A stretch of 64,000 nucleotides of DNA from Dipteronia dyeriana. Its lineage: Eukaryota > Streptophyta > Magnoliopsida > Sapindales > Sapindaceae. Shown piece after piece: positions 10,858 to 22,164 of the stretch. Made by a program: the position numbers and the translations under genes. How positions within the stretch are numbered: the stretch's first letter is position 1; every line of letters begins with the position of its first letter. The notes beneath the pieces are model-generated. The model worked only from the letters and a program-made list of their open reading frames with translations. It searched no databases and was not told the DNA's origin. Where the stretch lies: assembly GCA_032871835.1 (NCBI GenBank), contig CM065301.1, positions 15,207,291-15,271,290 on the forward strand, in the 5' to 3' direction.

Positions 10858-11985
10858 ACCCATTTCTTTAAATAAATCAGAATTCACCTTATCAGTCTGC
10901 TTACTCAAACCCCAAACCTCTTATAACCATAGAGCTTCTAGAGGCACAACTTTTTCATCCAGGTGAAGCTTAAAAGAAATATTACCTTTAAACACTGTAA
11001 CATTACTCAGACACGAATTGTTATGAGACAACACCGGCTCGCAGCCTCTATTATTCAACCTTCTTCTAGCTTTGGTATAATCTTCAACACACAAAATTCT
11101 CCAATCGTCTTACCTACCTTCTTGAAGAAAGAATCGGACCAACACTTTAATGGAGTTCCAACAATATTAACCCAAACCAATCTCGATTTAGGAACTGAAG
11201 ACATAGACCATCTCTACATGGATATAAAATAGCCATCCCAAAAGATTTGATTTTTGAAAGCCACACTTAAATTCTAATTGAAATGACAAAATTACAAATT
11301 TGTCACCCATATACTGAGACGAGGACTGGAAACCTCTATTGCTCAACCTATTGCACACACTTGACACAACGGAAAAATTCAGCAAACCTATAGCAAAATA
11401 TCCAACCATCCACTCTCGCAACCCTCAACTCTCCAATACATTTTCACTTCCTAGCCAACAAGACTATTCTCAGATCTCTCAAACATTTCTATGTTACCGG
11501 TTCTCCTCTTTTCCTTAACCACTTAAGCAAAAAAGGAGTTATCCTCCATAGTCTTCCAAAACTTATAGTTCCAACAGCTTCTTTCTTGACATCACCATCC
11601 TCTCCGGCCTCTGTTTTCCTACTCCAATCATCGGTAGCCAACTTTGAGATAATTGGCCACCCACAAATGTTCATACCATAGTCGACCTGACCACCTTTAT
11701 TGCCTCTTCCATTGTCTCAAACTGAATAAATGCAAACTTGCTTCTCCTATGGCTTCACTTAGAAGGAATAAGCACATCCCTTACTCTTCTAAACGATTTG
11801 AACACACCCCATAAATAGAGATTGTCAACAACCGGATTGAGGTTGTCCACAAAAATTGACACCAATCTTTCCCTAAAATCCTTCTTAGCCCCAAAACCGT
11901 TAACAACTGCTCCATTGATTCCTCAGTTGCCCTGATGAAAATAGTTATTTCTCCCTCCCTGACCATGAAGATCAAAGAATCTATT
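10858..11985 (-). pseudogene. RRM-type LINE ORF1, N-terminal and middle part
   Basis: Read right to left. An RNA-recognition-motif-like domain lies at about 11880-11660: VSIFVDNLNPVVDNLYLWGV then RSKFAFIQFETMEEAIKVV, which match the RNP2- and RNP1-type strands of an RRM. Downstream, at about 11182-11105, WVNIVGTPLKCWSDSFFKKV matches the WVxxxGVPLxxWxxxFFxxI block found in plant LINE ORF1 (DUF4283-like) proteins. RRM-bearing ORF1 is known from the BNR group of plant L1 LINEs. The protein would bind the LINE RNA. Frameshifts and stops break the frame, and Copia-1 has jumped into the region after the second block. Alternatively this could be a host gene that took such a domain. Confidence 0.7.
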
Positions 11986-12309
11986 TTTCGAATTCTCTCT
12001 CCTCATTTTTTTTTGCCTACTTTCACTTTATATTACCCCATATAACCTACCTATTTTTAATAGTTCTATTAAAAAAATATTGGATAAAACCACCTTCTGA
12101 GATTAAATATACGCTTAGTAAGTTTTTGTTCAAATTACTCTTACTAACCCTTTCAATATTTTTTTTTTAATTACTCTAAATTTAATACATAGATAGAATA
12201 GAGTATTTTAACGAGTTTTATAAAAAAAACAATATGATAAAAACGGCTTCAACAATTAAATATGTGCCTCATAAAATTTTGTACAAATTTTTATTACTAA
12301 CTCCTTTAG
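11986..12309. other. AT-rich spacer
   Basis: No gene seen. Two similar short blocks (ACTCTTACTAACCCTTT near 12136 and ATTACTAACTCCTTTAGAA near 12292) suggest a small internal duplication of about 155 bases. Confidence 0.5.
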
Positions 12310-13066
12310 AAATCACGACTAGGAACTTGAAACTTGAAACTTTAAATCTTGTTTTAAAAAAATGAAATTTTGAAACTTGAAATCTTGTTTAAATTGAAAT
12401 GTTGAAACTTGAAATCTTGACTAAATTGAAAGTTGAAAGTTGAAACTTGAAATGTTCTGGGTTCTTAAGTTTTTCGTTTTCAAATTTTGAAACTTGAAAT
12501 CTTGCATAAATTGAAATGTTAAAACTTGAAATCTTGACTAAATTGAAATGTTCAAACTTAAAATGTTCTGGGTTTTTAGGCATTTCATTTTCTTCCATTT
12601 TTTCTGGCAGATCTATTCACCGACGAAGGGGGAGCTCAACGACGTTACTGAACGGTAGTGAAACCCAGGCGACGGCACTCCGGCAAGCCTTTGACGACTT
12701 GTGAGAGAGAAAGGAAAGGAGAGAGAAAGAGAGGTGAGTGAAAGAGAGAGAGAGAAGAAGAGAGAGAGAGAGAGCTGCGGGGAGAGAGACGAGAGGTTGG
12801 GTGAGAGAGAGAGAGGAGGAGGTCGGCGACGGTTCGCCAGCCTTCGCAAGGATGCCATCGTCGGTTCGCCGGCACACCGTCGACGGGAGAGAGAGGAAAG
12901 AAGAGAGAAAAAAAAAGAAAAGAGATAGAAAATTTTTGGGGATGGTTTTTATATGGGGGGCATTCAAGTAATTTCTAAAAAAAATGGTTATTAACACATA
13001 CATTTTCGTATGTGGTTAAAAACAAAATTTCCATAATAGTTGTGGTTATTTTTAACAATTTTATAT
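12310..13066 (+). mobile_element. Truncated Mutator-like element (related to 14733-15599)
   Basis: The sequence matches the complete element at 14733-15599 from its GAAATCACGACTAGGAAC block to the right end. The right inverted-repeat arm is present (GTATGTGGTTAAAAACAAAA, then ATAATAGTTGTGGTTATTTT, to about 13066), but no matching left arm occurs upstream of 12310, so the left end is lost. The interior has GAAACTTGAAATCTTG-type short repeats (12330-12570) and then a GC-rich piece with long GAGA runs (12610-12910). Long ORFs there, on both strands, are products of the GAGA runs and show no protein motif. Confidence 0.75.
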
Positions 13067-13690
13067 TTTTATATTCATTTCTATATCTATGAATATCAAT
13101 ATTTATAATATCAAAGTAATATGAATAAATTTTTTCGATAACTATTGAATTCATTAATTATAATGAATCAATTTTATTCTCAAAACTCAGTCATTTCCTC
13201 TCGCTCAATTTTCTCTATAAAACCAACATAAAATCTCTCATTTTCTTACCATTTTCTTTATGTCAATTCTTTTTTTATTCCTATCGCTCAAATAATTGCT
13301 TAATCAACTTCTTACCTAATTGTTTGAAGGGATGCGAGAAGTGTCGGTCACACCATATGTGAAATAAAGTGTAACATGAATTGCTTCAACAAGAACTTTG
13401 ACAATTAATATGTGAGTACTCTAATTAATTCATATATAATAGAGAATCCTGATTTCGATATTTTCTTTTCATAATCAAACATGTATATATTTATTGTTGT
13501 CTCTACGATTGTGTTTGTTTGCCGTTGTACAGCCAAACTACACAAGGGCCCATGGCCGGTCCAAGTCGAAACCCAGAGCAGCATTGGCACACACGTGATA
13601 GGAAATTGCATGCATGAACTATTTTTAAATGGATCATTGAAGATTTCATTAGTATTTCTTTTTTATATTTTGTATTCTAACTCTATAATT
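13067..13690 (+). other. Intergenic; possible small cysteine-rich gene fragment
   Basis: Mostly AT-rich. A TATA-like CTATAAAACC occurs at about 13214, and at about 13335-13405 one plus-strand frame reads VGHTICEIKCNMNCFNK, whose cysteine spacing recalls small secreted cysteine-rich plant peptides. The frame is short, has no signal peptide directly upstream in the same frame, and ends in a stop. A more GC-rich block follows at 13520-13615. I would not call this a gene without transcript support. Confidence 0.25.
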
Positions 13691-13925
13691 TTGTAAGTTT
13701 CATCATTGTAATATATTTAATGGTTAAGGTTTTTTTTTAAAGAAAAAATTAATTAATGGCTAAAGTTATGTTTAATTGGAAGAATACCAAAAGAAAAACA
13801 TTTACTAATAAAAATATATCTAATTTTGTATTAAATTAAGGAGTCAATTAGCCAAACTGCATATTCATCCGGGTTTAAATGCATTTAAAGTTAAATCTCC
13901 CTCATGGCAATAGGTAACGTTGTGA
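13690..13925 (-). repeat. Inverted partial copy of the AT-rich monomer
   Basis: The reverse complement of this stretch matches part of the array monomer seen on the plus strand from 14138 onward: TTGACTCCTTAATTTAATA, then CTTTTGGTATTCTTCC, then AACATAACTTTAGCCA. It therefore faces the array in the opposite direction. Confidence 0.7.
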
Positions 13926-14137
13926 GGGTCAGTTTTTATCGTTTATTTTCTTAGTGATTTCCTGAAGAAAACCATAATCTCAATATCAAACAACAAATAT
14001 ACATATATTTTAAAGAATAAACTCACATATATACACAAATAATATATATCCACTTACCAATTGATACAGTCAGCTGTCACATGTGTTGTGATGGAAGAGA
14101 TGTGATTCTAGATGTGATATCTGACATTAACCTGGAC

Positions 14138-16665
14138 ATATTTATACTCCTTAATTTAAAATAAAATAAATTATATTATTATTAATAAATATACTTTTTA
14201 ATGGAATGATTGTTTTTCTTTTGGTATTCTTCCCAAATCAAGAGTCAATTAAGGGGCAATCCCATAAATTACAAATTTAGAAGAAATCCCATAACTAATG
14301 GGATAATAAAAAATAAAATAAAAACTTTTTGTTCTACTATTTCTCAATTTTAATTTCTTTCAATGGGATGTATTTTTTTTTTTACATTAATAATTAAAAA
14401 TATATATAAATATTCATTAATTAATCAAATTAGTTAATAATTTCGTAAATGCAAAATCAAATTTTATATATATATATATATATATATTAAGCTCTCCAAA
14501 ATCTGAATAGACTTCATAATTAATTGAAAATTTGTATTGGGTGAGAAAGTTTTGATCATAAATTACAAATCAAAAGACAATCTCATAAATCACAAATTAT
14601 AAAGCAATCACATAATTAAACCCTTCCATGTTGGGAGTTTCTATTTAAATGCATTAATTTCAATCAATATTAACAAAACCGGAAGAATACACACTCTTGC
14701 CTAATTGACTCCTTAATTTGATATAAAATTAAGAGAGAAAATAAAAAATAATCACAACTATTATGAATTTTTTTTTTAACCACATACAAAAATTTATTTG
14801 TTAATAGCCACTTTTTTTAAAAAAATTCAGTGTATGTCCGTAAATTACAAAAATACCCCTGGATTTGATTTTTTTTTTTAAAACTGGAACCAAACTTGAA
14901 ATCATGACTAAAATCTGGAACCAAACTTGAAATCACGGCTAGGAACTTGAAACTTGAAACTTGAAATCTTGTTTTAAAGAATGAAATTTTGAAACTTGAA
15001 ATCGTGCTTAAATTGAAATGTTAAAACTTGAAATCTTGACTAAATTGAAAATTGAAAGTTGAAACTTGAAATGTTCTGAGTTTTTAAGTTTTTCGTTTTC
15101 AAATGTTGAAACTTGAAATGTTGCCTAAATTGAAATGTTGAAACTTGAAATGTTGAAACTTGAAATGTTGACTAAATTGAGCTGTTCAAACTTGAAATGT
15201 TCTAGGTTTCTAGCAATTTCGTTTTCTTTCCTTTTTTGTCAGCAAATTTAATCTCCGGCGGAGGGGGAGCTCGAAGGCATTACTGGACGGTCCTAAAGCC
15301 CAGGCGACGGCACTCCGGCAAGCCGTTGATGACATGTGAGAGAGAAAGGAAAGGAGAGAGAAAGAAGAGAGAGTTGCGGGAGAGAGAAGAGAGGAGGCCG
15401 ACGACGGTTCACCGGCGGGAGAGAGAGAGGAATGAGAGAGAAACAAAATGAAAAGAGAGAGAGAAAGTGTTTGGGGATGGTTTTTACATGGGGGCATTCA
15501 AGTAATTTCTCAAAAAAGTGGCTATTAACAAATAAATTTTCGTATGTGGTTAAAAACAAAATTTTCATAATAGTTGTAGTTATTTTTAGCAATTTCCACT
15601 AAAATTAATTATATTCTTGTTGATTAATGTTTTTCTTTTGGTATTCTTCCGATTAAACATAGTTTTAGCCACTAATTATTATTAGTTTTGAAACTTTACC
15701 ACTAATGAGTTGTTTTGGAATTTTGACTTTTATTATTATCAGTATTCTTATTCTTATCATTATATATAATAAATGTTGACATTTTTATACTCCCTAATTT
15801 AATATAAAATTTAATATATTATTATTAATAAATGTTTTTTTAGTAGGATAATTATTTTTCTTTTGGTATTCTTTCCAAATCAAGAGTCAATTAATGGACA
15901 ATCTCATAAATCACAAATTTAAAAGCTATCCCATAATTAATGAGATAATAAAAAAATAAAAAATAAAAAAACTTTTTGTTCTACTATTCCTCACTTTTAA
16001 TTTCTTTTAAATGGGATGTATTACTTTTTTTTTACACTAATAATAATTAAGTAATCAAATTAGTTAATAATTTTGTAAATGCGAAATCAAATTATATATA
16101 TTTATATATTAAGATCTCCAAAATATGAATACACATCATAATTAATTGAAAATTCGTATTGGGTGGAAACGTTTTGATCATAAATCACTAATCAAAAGTC
16201 AATTAAGAGAGAATCTCTTAAATCACAAATTAAGAATCAATCTCATACTTAAATCCTTCCATGTTGGAAGTTTTTGTTTAAATGCATTAATTTCAATCAA
16301 TATTAACAAAACCAAATGAATATACACTCTAACCTAATTGACTCCTTAATTTGATATAAAATTAAATATATTCTTATTAATAAATATTTTTTCTTTTGGT
16401 ATTTGAACATAGCTTTAGCTATTAATTACTTTTTTTTTTAACTTAACCATTAATGAGTTGTTTTGGACTTTTGACATCATTATATATAATGAACTTAGAC
16501 ATTTTTATACTCCTTAATTTAATATAAAATTAATATATTATTATCAATAGATGTTTTTTTAATAGAATAATTGTTTTTCTTTTGGTATTCTTCCCAAATC
16601 AAAAGACAATTAAGAGACAATCTCATAAATCACAAATTAAGAAGTAATCCCATAATTATTGGAAA
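14138..16665 (+). repeat. AT-rich long-monomer array, left segment
   Basis: Monomers start with a TTTATACTCCTTAATTTAA-like block at about 14145, 15788 and 16508. Each continues with CTTTTGGTATTCTTCCCAAA, TCTCATAAATCACAAATT, a TA-rich run, TTAATTTCAATCAATATTAA and CTAATTGACTCCTTAATTTG. The spacing is 720 bases between the last two, and about 766 between the first two once the Mutator-like insert (867 bp plus 9) is removed. The array stops abruptly at about 16665 in the middle of a monomer and resumes near 26036. Confidence 0.85.
14733..15599 (+). mobile_element. Mutator-like element with long TIRs, non-autonomous
   Basis: 867 bp flanked by a perfect 9-bp duplication, TAAAATTAA (14724-14732 and 15600-15608), the size made by Mutator-family transposases. 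The ends form an inverted repeat of about 85 bases: left arm ATCACAACTATTATGAA then TAACCACATACAAAAATTTA; the right arm is its complement (TAAATTTTCGTATGTGGTTA then TTCATAATAGTTGTAGTTAT). The interior holds GAAACTTGAAATGTTG-type repeats and a GC-rich passenger with GAGA runs (about 15245-15470). No transposase is encoded, so it would have been moved in trans. GC-rich passenger DNA recalls Pack-MULEs, but I cannot name a parent gene. Confidence 0.9.
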
Positions 16666-17670
16666 TGATGGGTCATTGTAATTATTTTAGGCTTATTTGA
16701 TTAATTGAGTTAGTTGTGTGTTGGTGGGATATGAAATTTTGGATTTGAGAAAATAATGGGTTGTTTTTAATATTTTGTGATATTAAGATCTATGATTTGG
16801 AGGTAAAATGATGATGGATCATTATTTTGTTTTTTCCTTTTCAATTTTGTTCAAATTTAGGAAGTTAGTGATTGAAAATCTAAGGTGTATCACAATGCTA
16901 TTGATAGGTCATTTTGATACAATATTTATTCATATCTTATTTTTTGTTTAGTGTTGTGATGACTTTATATATATATATGGAATATGAAGTTACTATAGTT
17001 AAATCTAGTTGCAAATGTGCAATTCAATCTTGAAACAGGCCTTAATATTTTTATTTTATTTTATGGATTGCATGATTTATATTAAAAAATTCAAAAATAT
17101 AAGAGAAAAAAAATTACTATATGCTATTTTACAAACTTTTATTTTTAATGATAATTTTGTCAAAATTACATTGTGAATTTTTTCTAGGTGACTATTAATT
17201 AATTAATTATATTATCTGATTAATTAATTGAAAATATGAAAAGATCGGTGAATTTAAAAACCTAATCGTTTTAAAACAGAACATTTCTATCATTTAATTA
17301 ATTAATTAATTTCCTTGTTGATTTTACAAAATATGATTAATTAATTAATCATATTTGTTAGTTTTGTTAGATAAGGGTGTCACTTTTTGGCTCCCGAGAT
17401 ACCAAATTCATTCGATACAAAAGATGTAGGGTTTATCATTTGATATTCCAAGTATATCATCACAAGAGTGGGTTCATCTTGCAAATTTTTTAGTCAATAA
17501 ACTTCAAACGTAAAATTATATTTATTATATTATATTGATAATTTACTAAACAGTTTACGACATAAATAAGTAATAAAATGATCAAAATTGTCACAAAAAT
17601 GGGTTAAAGTGTTGATATAAGATGCACTTGAAGAAATTAGAAATCGAAAATAAAAATAGAAAAATATTAA
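16666..17670. other. AT-rich stretch, no gene seen
   Basis: Unique-looking, very AT-rich DNA with several TTAATTAATTAA runs (17190-17350) and short TA tracts. It separates the broken monomer array from the next transposon. No coding signal, TIR pair or LTR could be supported. Confidence 0.5.
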
Positions 17671-18722
17671 CAGACCGTTCGGTAACGTTTTCATTTTTTG
17701 GTTTTTGTTTTTTGCGTTTTCATTTGATTTAGAAAACTTGATTTTTGGATTTTTCGGATTTGAAAATACGTCTTGTAGCAATGGTTGAAAACGATATTCG
17801 GATAATCAAAACATTAAAAAACGTGTCTGGTAGAATATTTTTAAAATCATTTTCAAATTATATCATAATATTATAAATAATTAAAAAGTGATTTTAAAAT
17901 AATTAAACATAAAACTAAAAAAAAAAAAAAAAAATTTAATTTAACAAAACCCTACTTCATCCATCGGACCACTCCTCCCACAGCCCACATCTCATCATCA
18001 TCTTCAACAAACCTAGCAACCACCACAACCATAACCCATCGAAATCACCAGCCACCACTACCCTAGCCCAACGAAATCACCAGCCACCACCCTACGATGT
18101 GTCGATCATCTCTAGTCGATGAGATCGAACCCAACCAAACCAGCTCCTCCCGTTGCCGATCTCTCTCTTTCTACATTCGGCGGCCGGCATAGATGGTCTT
18201 CTAGATATGGGTTTGTTTGTTGAATGATGTTTAAAGATGAAGGTTTCGAATTGGGTCTTGGTGATGGTGCCGGCGGTGAAGGTGATGGGTTCGACGGGGG
18301 TAGGGGATGATGCCGGCGGCTGGGTTCTTCATGAAGATCCATGAAGATTCAAGAGATGGATCTGGTATGGATTTTTTTTTTTAATTCTTTTTTTGGTTTT
18401 TGGATTTGTACGTTTTTTTCTTATGATTTTTTTGGTATAGATCCATGAAGATCCAAGAGATGGATTTGGTTTGAGTAATTTTGAGTAAATTTTGTTGTTA
18501 ATTTTTTTTTCAACTCTCTGACCGATAATGAGAACAAGAATACTGAGAACGATAAATTGTTGTTCTCAATATTCTCACTTTTTTGTTCATTGAAATGAAA
18601 AATGTCCTTCGAGTTTTCTATTTTTTTTTTAAATGCTCTACCGAACAAGTTTTCACTAATTTTACAACTCAAAAAACCACAACTCAAAAAATGCGTCTTG
18701 CAAACATTATCGAACGTGCCCT
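17671..18722. mobile_element. Candidate non-autonomous hAT-like TIR element
   Basis: The left end reads CAGACCGTTCGGTAACGTTT and the complement of the right end reads AGGGCACGTTCGATAATGTT, imperfect inverted ends of a type common in plant hAT-derived elements. No clean 8-bp duplication is visible, so the call is tentative. The interior includes a more GC-rich segment (about 17950-18340) whose minus-strand ORF is proline- and serine-rich without a motif. An internal direct repeat, GATCCATGAAGATCCAAGAG-like, occurs at about 18337 and 18439. The block at 17771-17800 resembles the right end in direct orientation, so two nested elements are also possible. Confidence 0.5.
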
Positions 18723-18779
18723 AACATATCCTAAATTGTAAATCTGACGGTGATCGTTTTATATATTCTCATGCTCGTA

Positions 18780-19400
18780 TACCGTGCGAGCTATGAACCA
18801 GTATAATAATAATATTTTTTTTATTTCTTATGCGATTGTGACGGTATCTTTTATTAAATATTTTTATTTATATATAATAATATAATAATAGTTTTTTCTT
18901 TACTTTTTATATAAATGTTATATATAATAATATAATAATAGATTTTTCTCTCTTTTCGATATGGTTACGATATGTGACAATCATAAATATTATTATTATT
19001 ATTTTTTAAATAATATAATCCTAAATTATATATCGTATCATATCATATATCATAATATAATAATAGATTTTTTTCTACTTTTAATGCGTTTGAGACAAAT
19101 GACAATCATAAATATTATTATTATTTTTTAAATAAACAGTATAATCATATATCATTTATCATATCATATATCATATATTATAATATAACAATAGATTTTT
19201 TTTCTACTTTTAATGTGGTTACAACACGTTGGAATTATAAATGTTATTAATTTTTTTATTTTTTTTAAATATATAATATATGTATTGTATCATATCATAA
19301 TATAATAATAGATTTTTTTCTACTTTTAATGTGTTTGAGACATGTGGTAATCATAAATGTTATTATTTTTTAAAAATAAATAGTATAATCATATATTATT
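18780..19400. repeat. Minisatellite, about 116-127-bp units
   Basis: The block AATAATAGATTTTTTTCTAC (or a close variant) recurs at about 18933, 19062, 19188 and 19304, each followed by a TTTTAATGTGTTTGAGAC-like stretch, then AATCATAAATGTTATTATT and a TATCATATCATATATC-like run. Spacing is about 116-129 bases. Confidence 0.8.
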
Positions 19401-19552
19401 ATCGTATGTAAATTTTATCAGTCGTACACGTCATTGACAAAGGATAAAATTGTCAGATGGGCATCCAAATAGGTACTCAGAAAATATCCCGTAAGATATC
19501 TCCAAAGAAGAGGAACCCGAGTAAATATAAAAATAAGTATTGAACGAAACCT

Positions 19553-19680
19553 ACTCGGGATCAACTGACGTCATATTCTACCCGGGATCAGTTAACGTCG
19601 CTCGGGGTTAGCTGACGACATGTTCTACTCGGGACCAGATGACGTCATTCGGGACCAGATAACATCATGTTCTACTCGGG
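19553..19680 (+). promoter_or_regulatory. TGACGTCA-containing repeats in LTR U3
   Basis: Five related units of the form CTCGGGACCAGATGACGTCA follow each other with spacing of about 20-45 bases. Perfect TGACGTCA palindromes lie at 19566-19573 and 19640-19647, a TGACGACA at 19613, and diverged units GTTAACGTCG (about 19591) and GATAACATCA (about 19658). TGACG is the core of the as-1/bZIP (TGA factor) site in plants. The repeats sit about 350-480 bases upstream of the TATA box, so they may act as an enhancer; that role is inferred. Confidence 0.65.
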
Positions 19681-20033
19681 ACAAACATGAGGAAAACCCA
19701 AATAAAGAAGTCCAGCTCGCACACAAACTAAGAATTATGTTAAAATAAACAAATATTTCTGCATCAAAAAAGAATTCCAAGATGAATGAAATACCAAACA
19801 GAAAAGTTGCCAAACCAGACAACAATTTTATTTCTTAAAAAAAACTACACATTTATAAGGAAATAAGTCCTAACTGAACTATATCACTAGAGTCTTATTC
19901 AATCTTTATACAAATATTCGAAATAGAAAAGAAGACAGACTACTCCAAACAAAGTAACCAAATCATAATTAACTACAAAGATCTTTCATTACTTGTACAA
20001 AAAGGATTAGGGTTCTATGCACATATAAATAGA

Positions 20034-20040
20034 CCCATAA
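20034..20040 (+). promoter_or_regulatory. LTR TATA box
   Basis: TATAAAT within CACATATAAATAGACCC, about 250 bases before the LTR end and followed by a purine-rich leader. It is the best promoter candidate for the gypsy transcript. Confidence 0.55.
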
Positions 20041-20287
20041 TCTTATCATAAAAATAGATAGCAATATACAAAGAGAAAAAAGAGAGATCGAGAGTTGTAA
20101 ATATTTTTCAATAGTGGATTTTGGTTCGGTTGTTTATTCAACCACCCGTGGACGTTTCTCCGGTGATCAGAGTTTTACCACGTAAAACTTATGTCCAATT
20201 ACTTTCTCCTTCTCTTTCTCTTTAAGATCACAGCTAAAATCCGATCTTGTTGACTTTTCTCACACATCCAGAAATCAACGTCAACAA

Positions 20288-20305
20288 TTGGCGCTAGAAT
20301 GAGGG
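20288..20305 (+). other. Primer binding site region of gypsy
   Basis: TTGGCGCTAGAATGAGGGG follows the LTR end by one base. TTGGCGC-type sites directly after the LTR are typical of Tat gypsy elements; I cannot name the tRNA with certainty. Confidence 0.6.
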
Positions 20306-20332
20306 GTCAAACCTCTGATCTGATTAAAAATA

Positions 20333-21965
20333 ATGGCGGGAAGCAGAAATAGTCCTAGGGATAACCAAAAATCTCCAGAGAATATCTATATTGGCAGTAG
20401 TTCACGAGATCTCGCCGCAACCACTAAGAACCAACCAACATCCCTAACGGGGATCCAAAAAATCCCTCCGACCAGTGAAGACCTGACACGACACTTCCGT
20501 GAGGCGCTGCAACAACTGGTGGCAGACACGACAAAGGAAGGAGTTGATCTACTAGTTGTAGAAAAAGCGCAACCTCCTAACCTCCCACCAGCAAGGCTTC
20601 GGTCGGTTGGAAGCCGGAAAGAACTCTGCTCCAATCAATCAGGCTGGACGTGAAACATCCGAAGAGGAGCAACCACGCCAGAGGCAGAGCCATGATCATA
20701 TAGCCCGTGCTAGATACCGTAAGCATGACCGATATAGGGATCGGTCGTTATCAACAGATAGTGATCGGCACCATCACAAACGCCGTCACGGAATCATACG
20801 CCTGCAAAGATCAACCCGTGAGACTCGGCAGCAAAACGAAGAGCCAGAAAAAGGTATGGCAGTCACCCGGCGGTTTAACCATCATGGGGATCCGGTGGGA
20901 GACAAAGATATCGTAATTCAGAGCCTGACTCGAGAAGTTGAAAACAATAGGCGTCAAATGGACGCACTGGTTAGACGTTATGGGTACAATGACTGGTCCG
21001 ACGACTATTCTGATAGTCCATTCACTAGGGACATCCTACGAACTCTATTCCCAGAAAGATTCTGTATGCCGCATGTAAGAAGGATACAGATCCTAAAGAA
21101 CACGTCAGACGGTATAAAAGTGCTATAGCTTAGTATGCCCACAACGACCCCTTATTATGTCTCAACTTTCCACAGACTCTAGGAGACACAGGCTCAAGAT
21201 GGTTCAGAAGATTTCCCCCGGCAAGTATCAGAAGTTTTGGTGAATTAAGCAGAAGTTTCTCAAGGCAATTTCTGGGCAACGTTCACAGAAAAAAATCAGT
21301 AGCTTACCTTTCTCAGCTAAAACAAGGGAAATATGAGTCGCTAAAAAAATACCTGGGGAGATTCGACCAGGCGGTATCAGAAATCGGTAGTGCAAACGAC
21401 GAAGCAATAATTAATGCATTCATTAACAATTTATAAAATGGACGGCTGTCTTTTGATTTAAGAAGGGCCCGTCTAACCAGATATGAAGATATGATGGACA
21501 TGGCGGGAGGATATACGTTGGCCGAAGAAGAAGAGTTAGCCACGGGAGGATGTTACATGCATGGAGGAAAACCCGAAAAAGATGTCAAGTCAAAGGTATA
21601 GAACCAAAAGGGAAAACAAAAAGGAAACGGTAAAGAAAAAAGCAAGGACGGAGGAAGCGGGTGCAATGCCGACCAAACCACAGAGAAATTCAGAGGAACA
21701 TACGCAAACTACACCCCTCTCCGAAAAAAAACAGGAGGAAATCCTGGCCATACTAAAAGAAAAGAATCTGGTAAAATAGCCACGACGACAGTCTCAGTTT
21801 GCCCGGTGAGATAAAACCAACTACCACAAATTCCACAAGAAAACCGGTCATGAGACTTCCAAGTGTTACCAGCTCATAGACTACATAGAAACCTCATTCG
21901 GGAGGGACACTTACAGGATATAATCTTGAAAAGGGATGGGAGGTCAGAAACAAAGAAAGAGACCA
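20333..21965 (+). pseudogene. Tat-type gypsy gag
   Basis: Starts at ATG 20333 (MAGSRNSPRDNQ). A basic Arg/His-rich segment follows (RYRKHDRYRDRSLS, HHHKRRHG), then the Retrotrans_gag domain at about 21150-21435 (DTGSRWFRRFPPASIRSFGE; SRQFLGNVHRKKSVAYLSQL; LKKYLGRFDQAVSEI). A YHKFHKKTGHETSKCYQL block near 21820 replaces the usual zinc knuckle, as in Tat gag. The product would form the capsid-like particle. The frame shifts near 20610 and has stops at about 21127, 21436, 21599 and 21778, so no full gag can be made. Confidence 0.85.
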
Positions 21966-22164
21966 GGGCCGATCACAGCTCCGGTCGAAATCAAAGGGCC
22001 AGCCTCGAGGCCAATGAAGTAATACAAACAATCTTTGGAGGACCATCAACTGGAAGAAGTAACCGAGAGCGAACACAGGAAATCAGAGAAGTGGTGGAGG
22101 AGAGACAGAACTTTGACGTGAACTCGGTCGAACCAGACCCGAAAAGGGTAAAGGAAGGATGAGA

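Larger units (their letters stand above)
19407..20286 (+). repeat. 5' LTR of Tat-type gypsy
   Basis: It ends CGTCAACA just before the primer site. The left end is not certain: TG occurs at 19407 and 19434, right after the minisatellite. The LTR holds bZIP-like repeats and a TATA box, listed separately. Confidence 0.65.

Noticed and set aside
12617..13003. Overlapping ORFs of 76-128 codons on both strands, rich in Ser/Leu or Glu/Arg
   Set aside because: They are translations of GAGA/TCTC runs within the Mutator-like element; no domain is visible. The same happens at 15210-15602.
18112..18342. Minus-strand proline/serine-rich ORF, 76 codons
   Set aside because: Low-complexity composition inside a candidate DNA transposon; no motif or splice context.
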